From positions 1-64,000 of the forward strand of contig JAUXUI010000061.1 in the NCBI GenBank assembly GCA_030681035.1: DNA of 64,000 bases, written 5' to 3'. The notes under the pieces are model-generated. The model was not told the origin of the DNA and did no database searches. It saw only the letters and a list, made by a program, of their open reading frames with translations. Source of the DNA: Lysobacteraceae bacterium (GTDB lineage Bacteria; Pseudomonadota; Gammaproteobacteria; Xanthomonadales; Xanthomonadaceae). Below, piece by piece: positions 62,949 to 64,000 of the stretch; the stretch's first letter is position 1, and every line of letters begins with the position of its first letter. Both the position numbers and the translations under genes were made by a program.

Positions 62949-64000
62949 ATGCGCATCCCCGCCCTGGCGCTCGCCGCCGCCCTGTTAGCTCCCCTCACCG
63001 CAACAATCGCCAACGAGGCGGCGTTCGCACCCGATGCACTGAAGTCTGCCGCCTACCTGCGCGATCTGGCCAACGGCGGCTCGGCGGCTTACGACATCGT
63101 GGAATCGTTGACCACCGAAGTGGGCCCGCGATTGGCTGGCAGTGCAGCAGATGCGCGCGCCGTTGCCTGGGCCAAGGCCAAGTTCCAGGAGCTGGGTTTT
63201 GATCGGGTGTGGACCGAACCGGTGACGTTTCCGCAGTGGCGTCGCGGTGTTGAACTCGCCGAAGTGCTTGCGCCCTACCCGCAGCCGCTGCATATCACTG
63301 CATTGGGGCTCAGTGTTGGCAGCAATGGCCCGATCGAAGCCGAGGTGGTGGCGTTTGCTGATCTGGCGGCATTGAGCGCTGCCGCACCCGGCAGCCTGAA
63401 CGGAAAGATCGCCTACATCGCCAATCGCATGATTCGCACCCGCGATGGCAAAGGCTACGGCCCGGCCGTGGGAGCTCGTTCTCGCGGTGCCAGCGAGGCC
63501 GCCGGCAAGGGCGCACTGGCGTTGTTGATTCGCTCCATCGGCACCGACCACGACCGCATGCCGCATACCGGCGCATTGCAGTATGCCGAGGGCGACAACG
63601 CGCCGCTGCGCATTCCGGCCGCAGCGCTATCCAATCCCGACGCTGATCTGCTATCGAACATGATCCGCCGTGGCCAACCGGTGCGATTGCGCCTTAACAT
63701 CGACGTGGGTGTCGTCGGCGTGGCCACCTCATACAACGTGATCGGCGAAATCACCGGCAGCAAATATCCCGAGCAAGTCGTCATCATCGGCGGCCATCTC
63801 GATTCCTGGGATCTGGGCACCGGCGCCATCGACGATGGTGCTGGCGTTGCCATCACCATGGCTGCCGGTGCATTGATCGGCGACCTGAAAACCCCACCCG
63901 AGCGCAGCGTCCGCGTGGTCGCCTTCGCCAACGAGGAACAGGGTCTGTTCGGTGGCAAGGCATACGCTGAACAGCACAAGGCCGAAATCAGTCAGCACAT
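62949..64000 (+). CDS. Secreted M28-family aminopeptidase (partial, cut by window end)
   Basis: At least 350 residues are in the window; the 3' end lies beyond it. Signal peptide (RIPALALAAALLAPLTATIA, cut near residue 21). A PA-type insert (about 130-240) precedes the M28 zinc peptidase domain with the first ligands in VVIIGGHLDSWDLGTGAIDD (His and two Asp, about 280-299) and the catalytic Glu pair in VVAFANEEQGLFGGKAYAEQ (about 324-343). This domain order matches bacterial plasma-glutamate-carboxypeptidase-like dipeptidases. It begins 23 bp after mscL. Substrate specificity is not evident. Confidence 0.92.
   Translation, partial: MRIPALALAAALLAPLTATIANEAAFAPDALKSAAYLRDLANGGSAAYDIVESLTTEVGPRLAGSAADARAVAWAKAKFQELGFDRVWTEPVTFPQWRRGVELAEVLAPYPQPLHITALGLSVGSNGPIEAEVVAFADLAALSAAAPGSLNGKIAYIANRMIRTRDGKGYGPAVGARSRGASEAAGKGALALLIRSIGTDHDRMPHTGALQYAEGDNAPLRIPAAALSNPDADLLSNMIRRGQPVRLRLNIDVGVVGVATSYNVIGEITGSKYPEQVVIIGGHLDSWDLGTGAIDDGAGVAITMAAGALIGDLKTPPERSVRVVAFANEEQGLFGGKAYAEQHKAEISQH

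Overview
The window is a high-GC, gene-dense chromosomal segment from a gammaproteobacterium, most likely of the Lysobacterales/Xanthomonadales (inference). Pointers are a sucrose locus organised like the Xanthomonas sux locus (amylosucrase, TonB-dependent receptor, LacI repressor), a large NAD-glutamate dehydrogenase, and many REP-like palindromes between genes together with a relic of a REP-associated transposase. I saw no rRNA, CRISPR array, prophage or intact insertion sequence.

Layout. 0.2-7 kb: RelE/HigB-type toxin-antitoxin pair, GacA/UvrY-like response regulator, gdhB. 7-15 kb: NAD kinase, 5'-nucleotidase, tRNA-Val(CAC), VapBC, a TPR protein, phasin, acyl-CoA-binding protein with a TetR regulator, CNT nucleoside transporter, GDT1-type transporter and a stand-alone Hen1-like RNA methyltransferase. 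15-23.6 kb: sucrose utilisation (ROK fructokinase, amylosucrase, TonB receptor, divergent SSS-family transporter, LacI repressor) with a LacI-type operator palindrome between the divergent units. 23.8-30.7 kb: sigma/anti-sigma/PDZ operon, porin/FMN-binding/PepSY operon behind a Fur-box-like hexamer array, and a stomatin/NfeD pair. 30.9-37.6 kb: gcvT, gcvH, gcvPA without gcvPB, an unusual 730-bp non-coding stretch, an H1-like lysine-rich protein, a PAS-GGDEF-EAL protein, and rnpB on the minus strand. 37.7-42 kb: transposase relic, purine ureide operon (puuE-uraD-alc-allA), two tiny membrane proteins.

42.3-59.8 kb is the most striking part. Seven genes on the plus strand are packed with 4-bp overlaps or gaps of 3-4 bp: a 2947-residue cyclic beta-1,2-glucan synthase-like protein, zwf, a HAD hydrolase, tal, pgm, ackA and phosphoketolase, followed by the frameshifted remains of a transketolase gene. 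It reads as a carbohydrate-storage/phosphoketolase-shunt operon: the GH94 domain could release glucose-1-phosphate, Pgm converts it to glucose-6-phosphate, Zwf and Tal feed the pentose-phosphate pool, and phosphoketolase plus acetate kinase yield acetate and ATP.

59.8-64 kb: CHRD protein, peroxiredoxin-like protein, a MITE-like element with perfect 22-bp terminal inverted repeats, FAH-family hydrolase, MscL, and an M28 peptidase cut by the window edge. Four kinds of intergenic repeat recur: a 25-bp palindromic arm at 7.0, 22.4 and 41.1 kb, a second one framed by GGATTCCCGC and GCGGGAATGACGA at 23.7 and 26.3 kb, GTCCGC(A/G)AAGGACGC repeats at 22.2 and 30.7 kb, and the 61.4-kb element.
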